Assembly (NCBI GenBank): GCA_964429805.1
Contig: CAYSDH010000018.1
Coordinates: 1 to 51,213 of the forward strand
From: CAYSDH01 sp964429805
Lineage (GTDB): Bacteria > Bacteroidota > Bacteroidia > Flavobacteriales_D > JABDKJ01
Reading direction: 5' to 3'
DNA: 51,213 bases
Positions 33,767 through 42,111 of the stretch are shown one piece after another (within the stretch, counting starts at the first letter, position 1; each line of letters starts with the position of its first letter). The notes under the pieces are model-generated. The model had not been told where the DNA came from and searched no databases. It saw only the letters and a list, made by a program, of their open reading frames with translations. Both the position numbers and the translations under genes were made by a program.

Positions 33767-34843
33767 ATGGCAAATACCATGGGTTCTATATTTAAGATTA
33801 CCACATTTGGAGAGTCTCACGGAGAAGCCATAGGTGGTGTGATAGATGGCTGTCCGGCAGGAATTGAGCTTGACTTTGACGCGATTCAAAGCCAACTGAA
33901 TAGAAGAAGGCCCGGCCAATCTCAAATTACAACGCAGCGTAAAGAAAGCGATGAAGTGCGTTTTCTATCAGGAATATTTGAGGGCAAAACTACCGGTACC
34001 CCTATCGGTTTTGTCATTGACAATGAAGACCAGAGGTCAAAGGATTACAGTCACATCAAAGACCGTTTTCGCCCATCACATGCTGATTTCACGTATCAAG
34101 AGAAGTATGGTGTCAGAGATTATCGCGGAGGGGGAAGAAGCTCAGCGCGCGTTACTGCTCCCATAGTTGTGGCGGGAGCTATAGCTGCTCAGGTGTTAAA
34201 ATCAGCAGATGTTTCTGTTACGGCCTGGGTCAACAGGGTGCAGCATATTCAGGTTGAACAAAAACATGAGGACTTAGATTTGTCACTCATCGATAGCAAT
34301 GATATTCGCTGTCCTGATGGCGCGAAGGCTGAAGAGATGATTGCGCTCATCAAAGAAATAAAGAAGTCTGGAGATACCGTTGGTGGTGAAGTTTCCTGTG
34401 TAGCTAAGGGTATGCCAGCAGGTTGGGGAGAGCCCGTTTTTGATAAGCTCCATGCAAACCTTGCGCGCGCCATGATCAACATCAATGCGGCTAAGTCATT
34501 TGAGATAGGCAGCGGCTTGGCAGGCACTTTTGATAAAGGCTCTGAGCAGAATGATGCCTTTGTTCAAGAGAATGGTGAGACCTCTACGTTGTCAAACAAT
34601 TCTGGTGGAATTCAAGGCGGAATCTCCAACGGACAAGACATTTACTTTAAGGTCGGTTTTAAGCCTGTGGCGACCATTCTATTGGACCAAGAGTCAATAA
34701 ACGAAGCCGGAGAAAGTGTGCTTATTAAGGGCAAAGGACGTCATGACCCATGCGTACTGCCCCGTGCAGTGCCGATTGTAGAGTCGATGTGTGCCTTAGT
34801 ACTTGCAGACGCGATGCTCCTCAATCGCAGCGCCAAAATCTAA
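33767..34843 (+). CDS. aroC: Chorismate synthase
   Basis: The 358-residue enzyme makes chorismate from EPSP in the shikimate pathway and needs reduced FMN. It shows TTFGESHGEAIGGVIDGCPA, RRPGQSQITTQRKESDEV, YRGGGRSSARVTA and GGIQGGISNGQDI, all family signatures in order. The length is standard. The nearby flavin reductase at 24.9 kb is too distant to be called a partner. It is convergent with the TonB receptor and overlaps it by four bases at the stop codons. Confidence 0.97.
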   Translation: MANTMGSIFKITTFGESHGEAIGGVIDGCPAGIELDFDAIQSQLNRRRPGQSQITTQRKESDEVRFLSGIFEGKTTGTPIGFVIDNEDQRSKDYSHIKDRFRPSHADFTYQEKYGVRDYRGGGRSSARVTAPIVVAGAIAAQVLKSADVSVTAWVNRVQHIQVEQKHEDLDLSLIDSNDIRCPDGAKAEEMIALIKEIKKSGDTVGGEVSCVAKGMPAGWGEPVFDKLHANLARAMININAAKSFEIGSGLAGTFDKGSEQNDAFVQENGETSTLSNNSGGIQGGISNGQDIYFKVGFKPVATILLDQESINEAGESVLIKGKGRHDPCVLPRAVPIVESMCALVLADAMLLNRSAKI

Positions 34844-36798
34844 TCTTGATTGATAGACCAGGTTATTCCGGTCATCATCCATCGGCCAGGCATTTGAGCA
34901 CCAAGTATTTCTTGATAGTCAGTATCAAGTGCATTGTGCATTCTGAAGATTAATCCAAGTCCATTTTTAAAAGAATAGCCGACTTGGGCATGCCCAACTA
35001 AGTACTCATCGTTGACTGAAGCATTGATGGCTTCGACTTGTTCTCCTTGTCGCTCTATATAATCAGCAATCAGAGACACGTTAAGCCGATTGATGCGGAG
35101 TCCTATATTGAAGTTGGCGTCTAACCTTGGGTGGTTTGCCAGATACTTTGACACTTGAGTGCCATCAGGCACAGTGCTCTCCAACCATGTGATTGAAGCG
35201 CCAGCATTAAGTTGAGATGCCTCGCTCAGTACCCATTTTTTACCCGCGTAGATTTCAATTCCCATCGTCTGAATTTCTGAGACATTCTGAGTGTAGAAGT
35301 ATGAAACGCTGTCTTGTATGTTGTCCGCATTCTGGATGTCAGAAGACTCCGTCAGAATAAAGTCAATCATGTTTTTTCCAGAGCGAAGAAATCCGTCAAC
35401 CGTAATATCTACGCCATCAATCAGTCGAAAATCTGAGCCCAAAGAGAAATTCCAACCCGTCTCAACCTTCAATTCCGGATTGCCCAGATTACGCCCAGCC
35501 GATAGGTTCGGGATTTCATGAGAGATAAATCGCTCAGTATAGTCCCCGGCCCGCACAGACCTATTTGCTTCTGCGCGCAGTATAAACTTGTCGAAGTGAT
35601 GATTGAGGCCAAAGTGTGGCACCAGTTCTGTCCCGAAGTTGCTGTCATACTCCATCCGCACACCAGAGTTTACTCGTGTGTCATCGCCAATACGATGTCC
35701 GATTGCGGCATATACGCCAACATTTTCATCATCATGGTCGCCACGGTCGCTGCTTCTGATATCTCGCTTGCTGGCCAATGTTCCGATTGACACTTGACTC
35801 GAATTGCCAAGTTCAAAGCGATGGTCTACGCTGATACTTTTTCGTCTAGTCCGATGCTTGTTGGCAGAAAAAAGTGGGTTAAAGACAAACAGATCGTCTG
35901 TGCTTCTTAGGCCCAGGTCTATTTGAGTATTGGACTTTTCGCTGTCTTTGCTCAAACGGAGTTGTCCCCAACCCGTTTCAGTCGTCTCTACAGACTCATC
36001 AAACGAGCTTCGAGTATAAAAGAATTGACCGTTAAAGGTTCTGTCCTCAAAGGCTCCTCGGCCAGCTAACCTCCAGCCAGAACCTAAGTCAAGCTGCGAG
36101 GAAAGTGTGTAGGTACTTAGGTTAAAAAAGTATGAAGACTCTTCACTCACAGTAGAGCCAGGGCCTGTATAATTTGGGTTGTCAAAAGTTTGACCATCAG
36201 CAGAGTTGAGTTTTAATCCGAGGTGAAGGCTGAATTTTTTACTTGCCCATTTTGTAGAGATGTCTTGTCCTGATAAGTCAAATTGGCCGTAGCTTATTTC
36301 TCCAGTGCTGCTTATTCCTTCTTTCTCTGTTCCTCCACTAAAGGTCTTGGAGTGTATGTGAATTACTCCACCCACTGCATCTGCGCCATAGGCCATAGAT
36401 CCAGAGCCTCTTATGATTTCTATGTGGTCTATTTCAGACAGCGGTATCGGAATGTTGCTATTAAAATGAGCCGTGAGTGGGTCATTTATTCGTATGCCAT
36501 CAAGCAACACAGCTACTTGAGAAAAGGTGCTGCCGCGCATTCCAATATCGGCCTGCACGCCAAATGCTCCTCGGCTGTTCATGTTTACTCCGGCCACTGT
36601 TCTGAGCAGCTCGTCAACCGAAGTCATCGGCATGGATTTAATCTCCTTTTGGTCAATGATGGTAATTGATTTACTCTGTCTGCTGATTTCGCTGCTGAGC
36701 TTGTCTGCAATCACGTATACAGAATCGATAGTGACTTGCTGTGAGTAAGAAAAAAGACTGAAAAGTAGAAAGAGGCTAAGTACAACTGCTTTCATCAC
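34840..36798 (-). CDS. TonB-dependent outer-membrane receptor, BtuB-like
   Basis: The 652-residue product has a signal peptide (LSLFLLFSLFSYSQ) and a TonB plug: SVDELLRTVAGVNMNSRGAF, ADIGMRGSTFSQVAVLLDGI and IEIIRGSGSMAYGADAVGGV. A barrel of about 22 strands follows, ending MTGITWSINQD. The size and short plug resemble BtuB and related receptors for cobalamin or ferric chelates. No N-terminal SusC-type extension is present. The substrate cannot be read from the sequence. No cobalamin-type riboswitch is visible upstream. It shares a strand with the NAGPA-type gene, 115 bp away. Confidence 0.85.
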   Translation of the reverse strand: MMKAVVLSLFLLFSLFSYSQQVTIDSVYVIADKLSSEISRQSKSITIIDQKEIKSMPMTSVDELLRTVAGVNMNSRGAFGVQADIGMRGSTFSQVAVLLDGIRINDPLTAHFNSNIPIPLSEIDHIEIIRGSGSMAYGADAVGGVIHIHSKTFSGGTEKEGISSTGEISYGQFDLSGQDISTKWASKKFSLHLGLKLNSADGQTFDNPNYTGPGSTVSEESSYFFNLSTYTLSSQLDLGSGWRLAGRGAFEDRTFNGQFFYTRSSFDESVETTETGWGQLRLSKDSEKSNTQIDLGLRSTDDLFVFNPLFSANKHRTRRKSISVDHRFELGNSSQVSIGTLASKRDIRSSDRGDHDDENVGVYAAIGHRIGDDTRVNSGVRMEYDSNFGTELVPHFGLNHHFDKFILRAEANRSVRAGDYTERFISHEIPNLSAGRNLGNPELKVETGWNFSLGSDFRLIDGVDITVDGFLRSGKNMIDFILTESSDIQNADNIQDSVSYFYTQNVSEIQTMGIEIYAGKKWVLSEASQLNAGASITWLESTVPDGTQVSKYLANHPRLDANFNIGLRINRLNVSLIADYIERQGEQVEAINASVNDEYLVGHAQVGYSFKNGLGLIFRMHNALDTDYQEILGAQMPGRWMMTGITWSINQD

Positions 36799-36849
36799 TA
36801 TGAGTTAAATTATTGGCCGCGAATGTAGGTCAATAATTTACGTTTTTGG

Positions 36850-36891
36850 CCCTTAAAGTTCGTCAATTTGGCTTCCGCCAAGTCTTAAGGG
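36850..36891 (-). other. Nested inverted repeats upstream of the TonB receptor
   Basis: CCCTTAA (36850-36856) pairs with TTAAGGG (36885-36891). Inside is TTGGC-TTCC-GCCAA (36868-36881). The structure lies between the NAGPA-type gene and the receptor. No T-tract follows on the minus strand, so a simple terminator is unlikely. A leader structure is possible. Confidence 0.35.
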
Positions 36892-36913
36892 ATAGGCACA
36901 GATAATCAGCAGA

Positions 36914-37627
36914 TTAACTGCCTGTTTCAGCAATCATAACACCGAAGTTTCCACCCAACTGAGTCCAGTCTTTTTCTGGTAGATATGTTCGCGAAACAAA
37001 GCCATCCAAATACAAGGCATTCTGACAACCATGCTGCTTAAAATAACTTGCCAAATCATAAAAATTTATTTTCTCTTTTGACATAGCGAAGAGAACTTTT
37101 CCGTCAGGCAATATTCCAACAGCATTGCGAATGTGGACGTTTGATGAACCCTTGTTAAACTTAGGATGGATTTGACCATCAATCAACAGCATTGGACCAG
37201 ATTGAGTAGCATAATGCACATGGTCTACTGCGTCAAAGTCGCTACTCTCGCTTATGCCGGCAGAAAGATTTTCTGTGATGTAAAAGACTCCATTTGGTTG
37301 CATATAAAAATTGCCATAAGCGTCTTGAGTCTTATTCATTTTATAAAGCGTTTCACCCTCTTCGATATAGAGTCCCAGCGGCCTGCGATCTTCCTGATAC
37401 ATTCCTCCGTTCATAGCGAAAAGTAAATTCTGGCCTTCATTCTTCGTATGATTTTTGAGTGCCTTGAGGCTTCTTATCGCTTCCTTGTTTTCATCGAGCC
37501 AATACATTTTTAATGTAGACTCATTTGGGTCAACCACATGACTTAATATTCGGGCTTCGTCAATCTCATCACTTCCAGAAAAAGTAAGGAGACTAAGGGC
37601 CAATAAGAGAACGCTAAGTGTTTTCAT
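36914..37627 (-). CDS. Phosphodiester glycosidase (NAGPA-like) family protein
   Basis: The 237-residue exported protein has a signal peptide (VLLLALSLLTFSGS) and the NAGPA core: LLFAMNGGMYQEDRRPLGLY, GNFYMQPNGVFYI, YATQSGPMLLIDG, RNAVGILPDGKVLFAMS and LYLDGFVSRTY. It ends in GGNFGVMIAETGS. Relatives cleave phosphodiester-linked sugars or are found in spore and cell-wall modification. Substrate unknown. Its promoter would lie in the 30 bp before the gene or further upstream. Confidence 0.85.
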   Translation of the reverse strand: MKTLSVLLLALSLLTFSGSDEIDEARILSHVVDPNESTLKMYWLDENKEAIRSLKALKNHTKNEGQNLLFAMNGGMYQEDRRPLGLYIEEGETLYKMNKTQDAYGNFYMQPNGVFYITENLSAGISESSDFDAVDHVHYATQSGPMLLIDGQIHPKFNKGSSNVHIRNAVGILPDGKVLFAMSKEKINFYDLASYFKQHGCQNALYLDGFVSRTYLPEKDWTQLGGNFGVMIAETGS

Positions 37628-37657
37628 GTCGAGTGTGTTGTGCGCAGAATAATAGTA

Positions 37658-37996
37658 TCAATTAAACCAAACGGCATAACGCTCTCTTCTTAAATAGAGC
37701 GCTAGTTTTTTTTCCATTTTCAGTGCTTGATCTTTTGACATAGGACCAATGTAGTTATAGAGACTTGGGCGGAGATATTTTCCATACTTCTCTACAATGT
37801 TTGAAGAGAGCTTGTAACCTTTCGCGTTGCGATATCCCGTCTTGTGTTGTTTAAATCTGTCCTCAGGAGATTTGCTTGTCATCCCCACATATAGGCATTC
37901 CAAGACTCCATTAAACTGAGGGTTAGCCGCTCGAAATTTGGCGTGTTCGGTGTACACCTTTTTAGATAATTCGATAACGTAGACTCGGTAAGGCAT
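37658..37996 (-). CDS. GIY-YIG-like nuclease domain protein
   Basis: The 112-residue protein has a degenerate GIY-YIG pattern: the first motif is YRVYVIEL, the second CLYVGMTS, and the conserved arginine is in EDRFKQHKTG. A C-terminal YIGPMSKDQALKMEKKLALY helix follows. GIY-YIG domains cut DNA in repair or restriction. With this much degeneration, catalytic activity is uncertain. It is a single gene on the minus strand, with 148 bp of unassigned sequence between it and the GNAT gene. Confidence 0.7.
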   Translation of the reverse strand: MPYRVYVIELSKKVYTEHAKFRAANPQFNGVLECLYVGMTSKSPEDRFKQHKTGYRNAKGYKLSSNIVEKYGKYLRPSLYNYIGPMSKDQALKMEKKLALYLRRERYAVWFN

Positions 37997-38144
37997 GGTG
38001 TTTAAGTTTACTCAATGAGCACTTCAACTATGAAACAACTTCAGGACTTATTTATTGTTGACCATTTTCTTATTCGATGTTCCTGTTTTCATTCCATCCG
38101 CGGCTGATTGGTCATGACGGAATCTAGTGCTTATCTATTCTGGG

Positions 38145-39110
38145 TTACATCGCATCATGATCGAATGAGCCAATAAGCCATTTTGACTTGTCATTATGCG
38201 CCTGCATATTATGAATTGAAGAGAAGAAAATAAATGGATTTTTTACAGAAAGAGGACCTTTTGAGAATGGATTGCTAACGAACCCGACTTTCTTGAGGCT
38301 CATAGCCAATCGTGATTCCTCTTGCACATAGGCTAAGATTCCCTTAAGACTCTGCTCATGCATTACTCGTTTCATCTCACTGACCAGCACCTTGCTTGAC
38401 TTTATGTCCTCAAAGTTAAAGTCGAAGAGCACCAGATTCTCGTTCTCCGCGTAGTAGGTGGCAAAGGCCGTGTACCTGTTGTCTGACTTTATGGCAATGG
38501 TTTTGTACTCATGTCGAGGATTGGATACGCGCCACTTGAAAATGCCTGCCGTCTTCACTGAGTAGTTGTGATTGCCAGAATTACTCTCAGATATCAGTTG
38601 CTCGATCTTGTTGAAATCTGTCACTTCTTCTAGTCGTGAATTCGTTTTATTTCTAGAACCAAAACGAACTAAACGAGGAATGAAATAATGCTTCATGTCA
38701 AAGACATGTTTCCATCCAAATTTTATGAAACCAGGAGTAGACATCGCACCGCTAAAACCGATGATGAATAGTTTGTCTTCTTTTTTTAGCGCATCAAAGC
38801 AATGCGAAGAGAGCATCTTAAAAAGGCCTTTTCTCCGGTGTGTCGAGTGTGTCATGGTGTCGCAAGACTGGTAAATAGTCTTTCGTTCCCCATTGATGAC
38901 GTACAGATCAGGGATTACACCGTAGTACGCTGCCACTTCATTGCTTTCATTGGAGATGGCTAAAAAACCAAACACGGTTCCCGCTGGATTGTCAAGAAAT
39001 TTCCATTTAAAATAGTCGTAGTCCACATCCATGCCAAAGCAGTCGGCCATCAGTGGTTTGAGGATGTCAAACCTCTCTTTTGTCAGTTGTTCTACTCTGT
39101 ATTCACTCAT
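38145..39110 (-). CDS. GNAT family N-acetyltransferase
   Basis: The 321-residue protein has an N-terminal acetyltransferase fold: MADCFGMDVDYDYFKWKFLD, EVAAYYGVIPDLYVING, and the acetyl-CoA loop THSTHRRKGLFKMLSSHCFD. A second half of about 150 residues resembles a tandem GNAT-like domain. The substrate is unknown. The upstream polysaccharide deacetylase gene overlaps it by four bases (ATGA, 39107-39110). The pair suggests editing of a surface glycan, deacetylation by one enzyme and acylation by the other; this is inference. Confidence 0.72.
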   Translation of the reverse strand: MSEYRVEQLTKERFDILKPLMADCFGMDVDYDYFKWKFLDNPAGTVFGFLAISNESNEVAAYYGVIPDLYVINGERKTIYQSCDTMTHSTHRRKGLFKMLSSHCFDALKKEDKLFIIGFSGAMSTPGFIKFGWKHVFDMKHYFIPRLVRFGSRNKTNSRLEEVTDFNKIEQLISESNSGNHNYSVKTAGIFKWRVSNPRHEYKTIAIKSDNRYTAFATYYAENENLVLFDFNFEDIKSSKVLVSEMKRVMHEQSLKGILAYVQEESRLAMSLKKVGFVSNPFSKGPLSVKNPFIFFSSIHNMQAHNDKSKWLIGSFDHDAM

Positions 39111-40069
39111 CGAAAACTGCGGAGTTTAGATTGTAAAAATTCCGTTCTCAAGATCATTTCTTGGCCTGACTCCTGGACCATGTTTATCCGACTAATTAGG
39201 TTGAAATCTCCACTAAAATTACTCGCATCATTGAGCTTGTCATCTACAAGCAAAACAAACTTCACTCCCCGGTGCTGAGCATAGTCGAGCACTTTCTGGT
39301 TATGCTGCCCATTGGGCAACGAAAGGATGGAGATTGGAGTCTGAAGTTCCTTTTCTAATTGATCTATTGATTGGCCAATCTGATGTTCTAATTCCTTTTC
39401 GTCAACTGTCGATTTTAGAGACTCATGTGTGTATGTATGACTGCCGATCTCAACATGTTGAGTTGCATGGCAATCTTTGAGGTCCTGCCAACTCATCATT
39501 CTGTAATTTGACTGAATACCATACGTGCTGTGGAGGTCAGAGATTAATTGGTCTCTATCTGCGGCTGATAACTGAACCAACTCAAGTAAAAAACGCATGT
39601 AGTAGGCAGACCAATCTCCTGTGAAGCTGCCAATCATGGAGGACACGTTATCGTCCTCTTTGAAATTGTTGGACTTGAGATGATTAAATACATCATTTAA
39701 TTTCTGGGTCCAGATAATGTGGTTTTCGTTCAAACAGGCGTTTACAAAGTTGTGATTGCACGGCACTTTATACTTGGCCAAAATGGGAAGCGCATACTCC
39801 ACAAAGTCGTAATACCCGTCATCAAAACTGAAAATCAGTTTTGGTTTTTTTGTTGTCGTATTGATGTTAGAGAGTGTAACAATAGCATAGTGCTTGACAC
39901 AATAGGCAACAAGCTTTTCGAATGACGCTGGCTTAATAGGAGGGAAGAAGAAGTCTGGCTCATCTGAGATGCGATGCACACTTAGCACCGTGATTTTATC
40001 CCCTTTGAGGTTTCTAAATACATGCGCAGCGCCCGCTTGTTGTATTAATTTGAATAGAGTTTGTTTCAC
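39107..40069 (-). CDS. Polysaccharide deacetylase family protein
   Basis: The 320-residue protein has NodB-type motifs: ITVLSVHRISD, then the metal-binding LIFSFDDGYYDFVEYALPIL and VEIGSHTYTHESL, and late QTPISILSLPNGQHNQKVL. It removes N-acetyl groups from a polysaccharide such as chitin, peptidoglycan or an exopolysaccharide. No signal peptide or membrane anchor is seen, so it may work in the cytoplasm on a lipid-linked precursor. It is first of a two-gene unit with the GNAT gene. Confidence 0.82.
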   Translation of the reverse strand: MKQTLFKLIQQAGAAHVFRNLKGDKITVLSVHRISDEPDFFFPPIKPASFEKLVAYCVKHYAIVTLSNINTTTKKPKLIFSFDDGYYDFVEYALPILAKYKVPCNHNFVNACLNENHIIWTQKLNDVFNHLKSNNFKEDDNVSSMIGSFTGDWSAYYMRFLLELVQLSAADRDQLISDLHSTYGIQSNYRMMSWQDLKDCHATQHVEIGSHTYTHESLKSTVDEKELEHQIGQSIDQLEKELQTPISILSLPNGQHNQKVLDYAQHRGVKFVLLVDDKLNDASNFSGDFNLISRINMVQESGQEMILRTEFLQSKLRSFR

Positions 40070-40388
40070 TTTACTATTGCCTGATTCAGTGCCATTAATC
40101 TTGATTTATCTATGACTGCTATATCCTGTAAAATCAAGCACTGGGCCTTCTACATTTTTCGCACCAGCCTTGTCGCGATTTTATCAGACAATCAAGATTT
40201 ACCCTCAAGATACCTTTCTTTTCGCACAAGTTTACGCTCTACAACGGACTGTTCAAACTAGACATCGATAATTTCCTCTTCGCCTATTGATGATAGCGTC
40301 CGCAACTCAAGTTGTGCGAGGGCCGCTTCACTTCAAAATCACCGTTAATCCATCTTGACTTACTATCTTTCAGCCTTAAGCTATTCTT
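40070..40388. other. 319-bp divergent intergenic region with inverted repeats
   Basis: No gene is seen. AATCTTGATT (40097-40106) is the exact reverse complement of AATCAAGATT (40190-40199), and CTTGATTT (40100-40107) pairs with AAATCAAG (40131-40138). A further hairpin-like stretch is CGCAAC-TCAA-GTTGTGCG (40301-40318). The symporter promoter may use TATCTTTC (40364-40371), one base off TAnnTTTG. Nothing else is supported. Confidence 0.4.
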
Positions 40389-41714
40389 ATGAAAAAAATC
40401 GCGCTGCATTGGCAGATATTGATTGGTATGATTCTCGGTGTGCTCTTCGCGCTTTTTGCAGTGAAGTATGAGGGAGGAGAGGAGTTTATCAGCAATTGGA
40501 TAGCTCCTGTCGGTACCATCTTTATTAACGCGCTCAAGCTTATTGCCATACCACTCATTTTGGCTTCGCTTATTAAGGGAATCTCTGACCTGAAGGATAT
40601 TTCTAAGTTCAAGAACATGGGCTTGCGTACCATCTTGATTTATATCGGTACAACTGTGATAGCTATTACCATTGGTCTGGCGGCTGTAAATCTTGGTCAG
40701 CCTGGAGGTGGTATTTCTGAAAAAACAGTGACTGAGTTAACCGAAAAGTATGCCGGTGATAGTGGCGTACAGAAAAAATTGAAAGGTGCCGAGTCTCAGC
40801 AAAAAGCAGGCCCACTGCAGTTTGTGGTTGACATGGTTCCTGCTAATATTTACAAGGCCATGTCTGATGGCAAGATGCTTCAAGTTATCTTCTTCAGCAT
40901 CTTGTTTGGCATCAGTCTCATCTTGGTTAAAGAGCATGAAGGCGCGCCCTTAAAAGCCCTTTTTGATTCATTTAATGCCGTCATTCTCAAAATGGTAGAC
41001 ATCATCATGCTCATCACCCCATACGCAGTATTTGCGCTGTTGGCTGGTGTAGTGGCGAGCAGTCCTGATAGCTCAGTGCTTATTGCTTTGTTAAACTATG
41101 CAGGCATTGTTGTGCTCGGATTAGTAATCATGGTGGTGGTGTATGTAGTCATCGTGTCAGTGTACACCAAGAAGAATCCGTTTTGGTTCTTAAAGCAGAT
41201 TTCACCGGCTCAGTTAGTGGCCTTTTCTACTTCATCAAGTGCGGCTACCTTGCCTGTGACTATTGAGCGTGTAGAAGAACATATTGGTGTCGACAAAGAA
41301 GTGTCCTCATTTGTTCTGCCTGTAGGAGCTACTATTAATATGGACGGTACCAGTCTGTATCAGGCCGTTGCGGCTGTATTTATTATGCAGGTGCTTTGGC
41401 CAGAAGGTCTCGGTTTTGGCAATCAGATGACCATCGTACTCACCGCATTATTAGCCTCCATCGGTTCAGCGGCCGTTCCTGGAGCGGGTATGGTCATGCT
41501 TGTGGCTGTGCTCAAAGCGGTAGGTTTTCCAGAAGAATTGTACCCGGTAGGTCTGGCGCTGATATTTGCTGTAGACCGCCCGCTTGACATGTGCCGTACT
41601 GCGGTCAATGTTACTGGAGATGCAGTAGTGTCAATGGTTGTGGCAAAGTCATTGGGTAAACTAGGAGAGCCTAAGATCCAAGACTGGGATGACTCATACA
41701 CAGGAGAAGTCTAA
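40389..41714 (+). CDS. Dicarboxylate/amino acid:cation symporter (DAACS family)
   Basis: The 441-residue membrane protein of the glutamate/C4-dicarboxylate family couples uptake to Na+ or H+. It shows the HP1 serine-rich motif FSTSSSAATLPVT, TM7 NMDGTSLYQAVAAVF, and the substrate-binding TM8 segment DRPLDMCRTAVNVTGDAVVS. The Arg in TM8 contacts the substrate side-chain carboxylate in glutamate and aspartate carriers. An insertion between TM2 and TM4 (about 110-145, VTELTEKYAGDS) is hydrophilic. It is a lone gene, convergent with msrB. Confidence 0.92.
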   Translation: MKKIALHWQILIGMILGVLFALFAVKYEGGEEFISNWIAPVGTIFINALKLIAIPLILASLIKGISDLKDISKFKNMGLRTILIYIGTTVIAITIGLAAVNLGQPGGGISEKTVTELTEKYAGDSGVQKKLKGAESQQKAGPLQFVVDMVPANIYKAMSDGKMLQVIFFSILFGISLILVKEHEGAPLKALFDSFNAVILKMVDIIMLITPYAVFALLAGVVASSPDSSVLIALLNYAGIVVLGLVIMVVVYVVIVSVYTKKNPFWFLKQISPAQLVAFSTSSSAATLPVTIERVEEHIGVDKEVSSFVLPVGATINMDGTSLYQAVAAVFIMQVLWPEGLGFGNQMTIVLTALLASIGSAAVPGAGMVMLVAVLKAVGFPEELYPVGLALIFAVDRPLDMCRTAVNVTGDAVVSMVVAKSLGKLGEPKIQDWDDSYTGEV

Positions 41715-41715
41715 A

Positions 41716-42111
41716 TCAATCTTCCTTAAAATCAATACTGGCTGAATTCACGCAATACCTCAGGCCAGTGACGGTTGGGCCGTCATTAAAGACATGTCCA
41801 AGATGGCCACCACATGTGTTGCAGACTATCTCAACGCGCTTCATGCCCATGCTGTGGTCTTCGATGTACTCTATATTTTCCTTGTTCGCACCCTTGTCAA
41901 AGGAGGGCCAACCGCAGCCAGAGTCAAATTTGTTTTCAGAAGTAAATAGTAATGTATCGCAACCCTTGCAGTGAAAGTTGCCCTGCTCTTTGTGGTCGTT
42001 GTAGATTCCTGTAAATGGTCGCTCGGTACCTTTTTCTCTCAGTACCTTATACTCCTCATCACTTAGGATTTCCCGCCATTCCTTCTCTGTCCGTTCGATC
42101 TTCCTTTCCAT
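41716..42111 (-). CDS. msrB: Peptide-methionine (R)-S-oxide reductase
   Basis: The 131-residue cytoplasmic repair enzyme reduces methionine-R-sulfoxide. It has two zinc CxxC pairs (Cys48-Cys51 and Cys97-Cys100), the catalytic Cys120 in RYCVNSASIDF, and Cys66 in SGCGWPSF, which can recycle the enzyme. No signal peptide is visible. Its start lies 49 bases inside the 3' end of the DEAD-box gene, in another frame, on the same strand, so it is likely co-transcribed with it. Oxidative damage links it to the nearby yaaA gene. Confidence 0.95.
   Translation of the reverse strand: MERKIERTEKEWREILSDEEYKVLREKGTERPFTGIYNDHKEQGNFHCKGCDTLLFTSENKFDSGCGWPSFDKGANKENIEYIEDHSMGMKRVEIVCNTCGGHLGHVFNDGPTVTGLRYCVNSASIDFKED

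Noticed and set aside
36799..36913. Cobalamin riboswitch upstream of the BtuB-like receptor
   Set aside because: The region is only 115 bp and lacks the conserved cobalamin-box sequence; only simple inverted repeats are seen.
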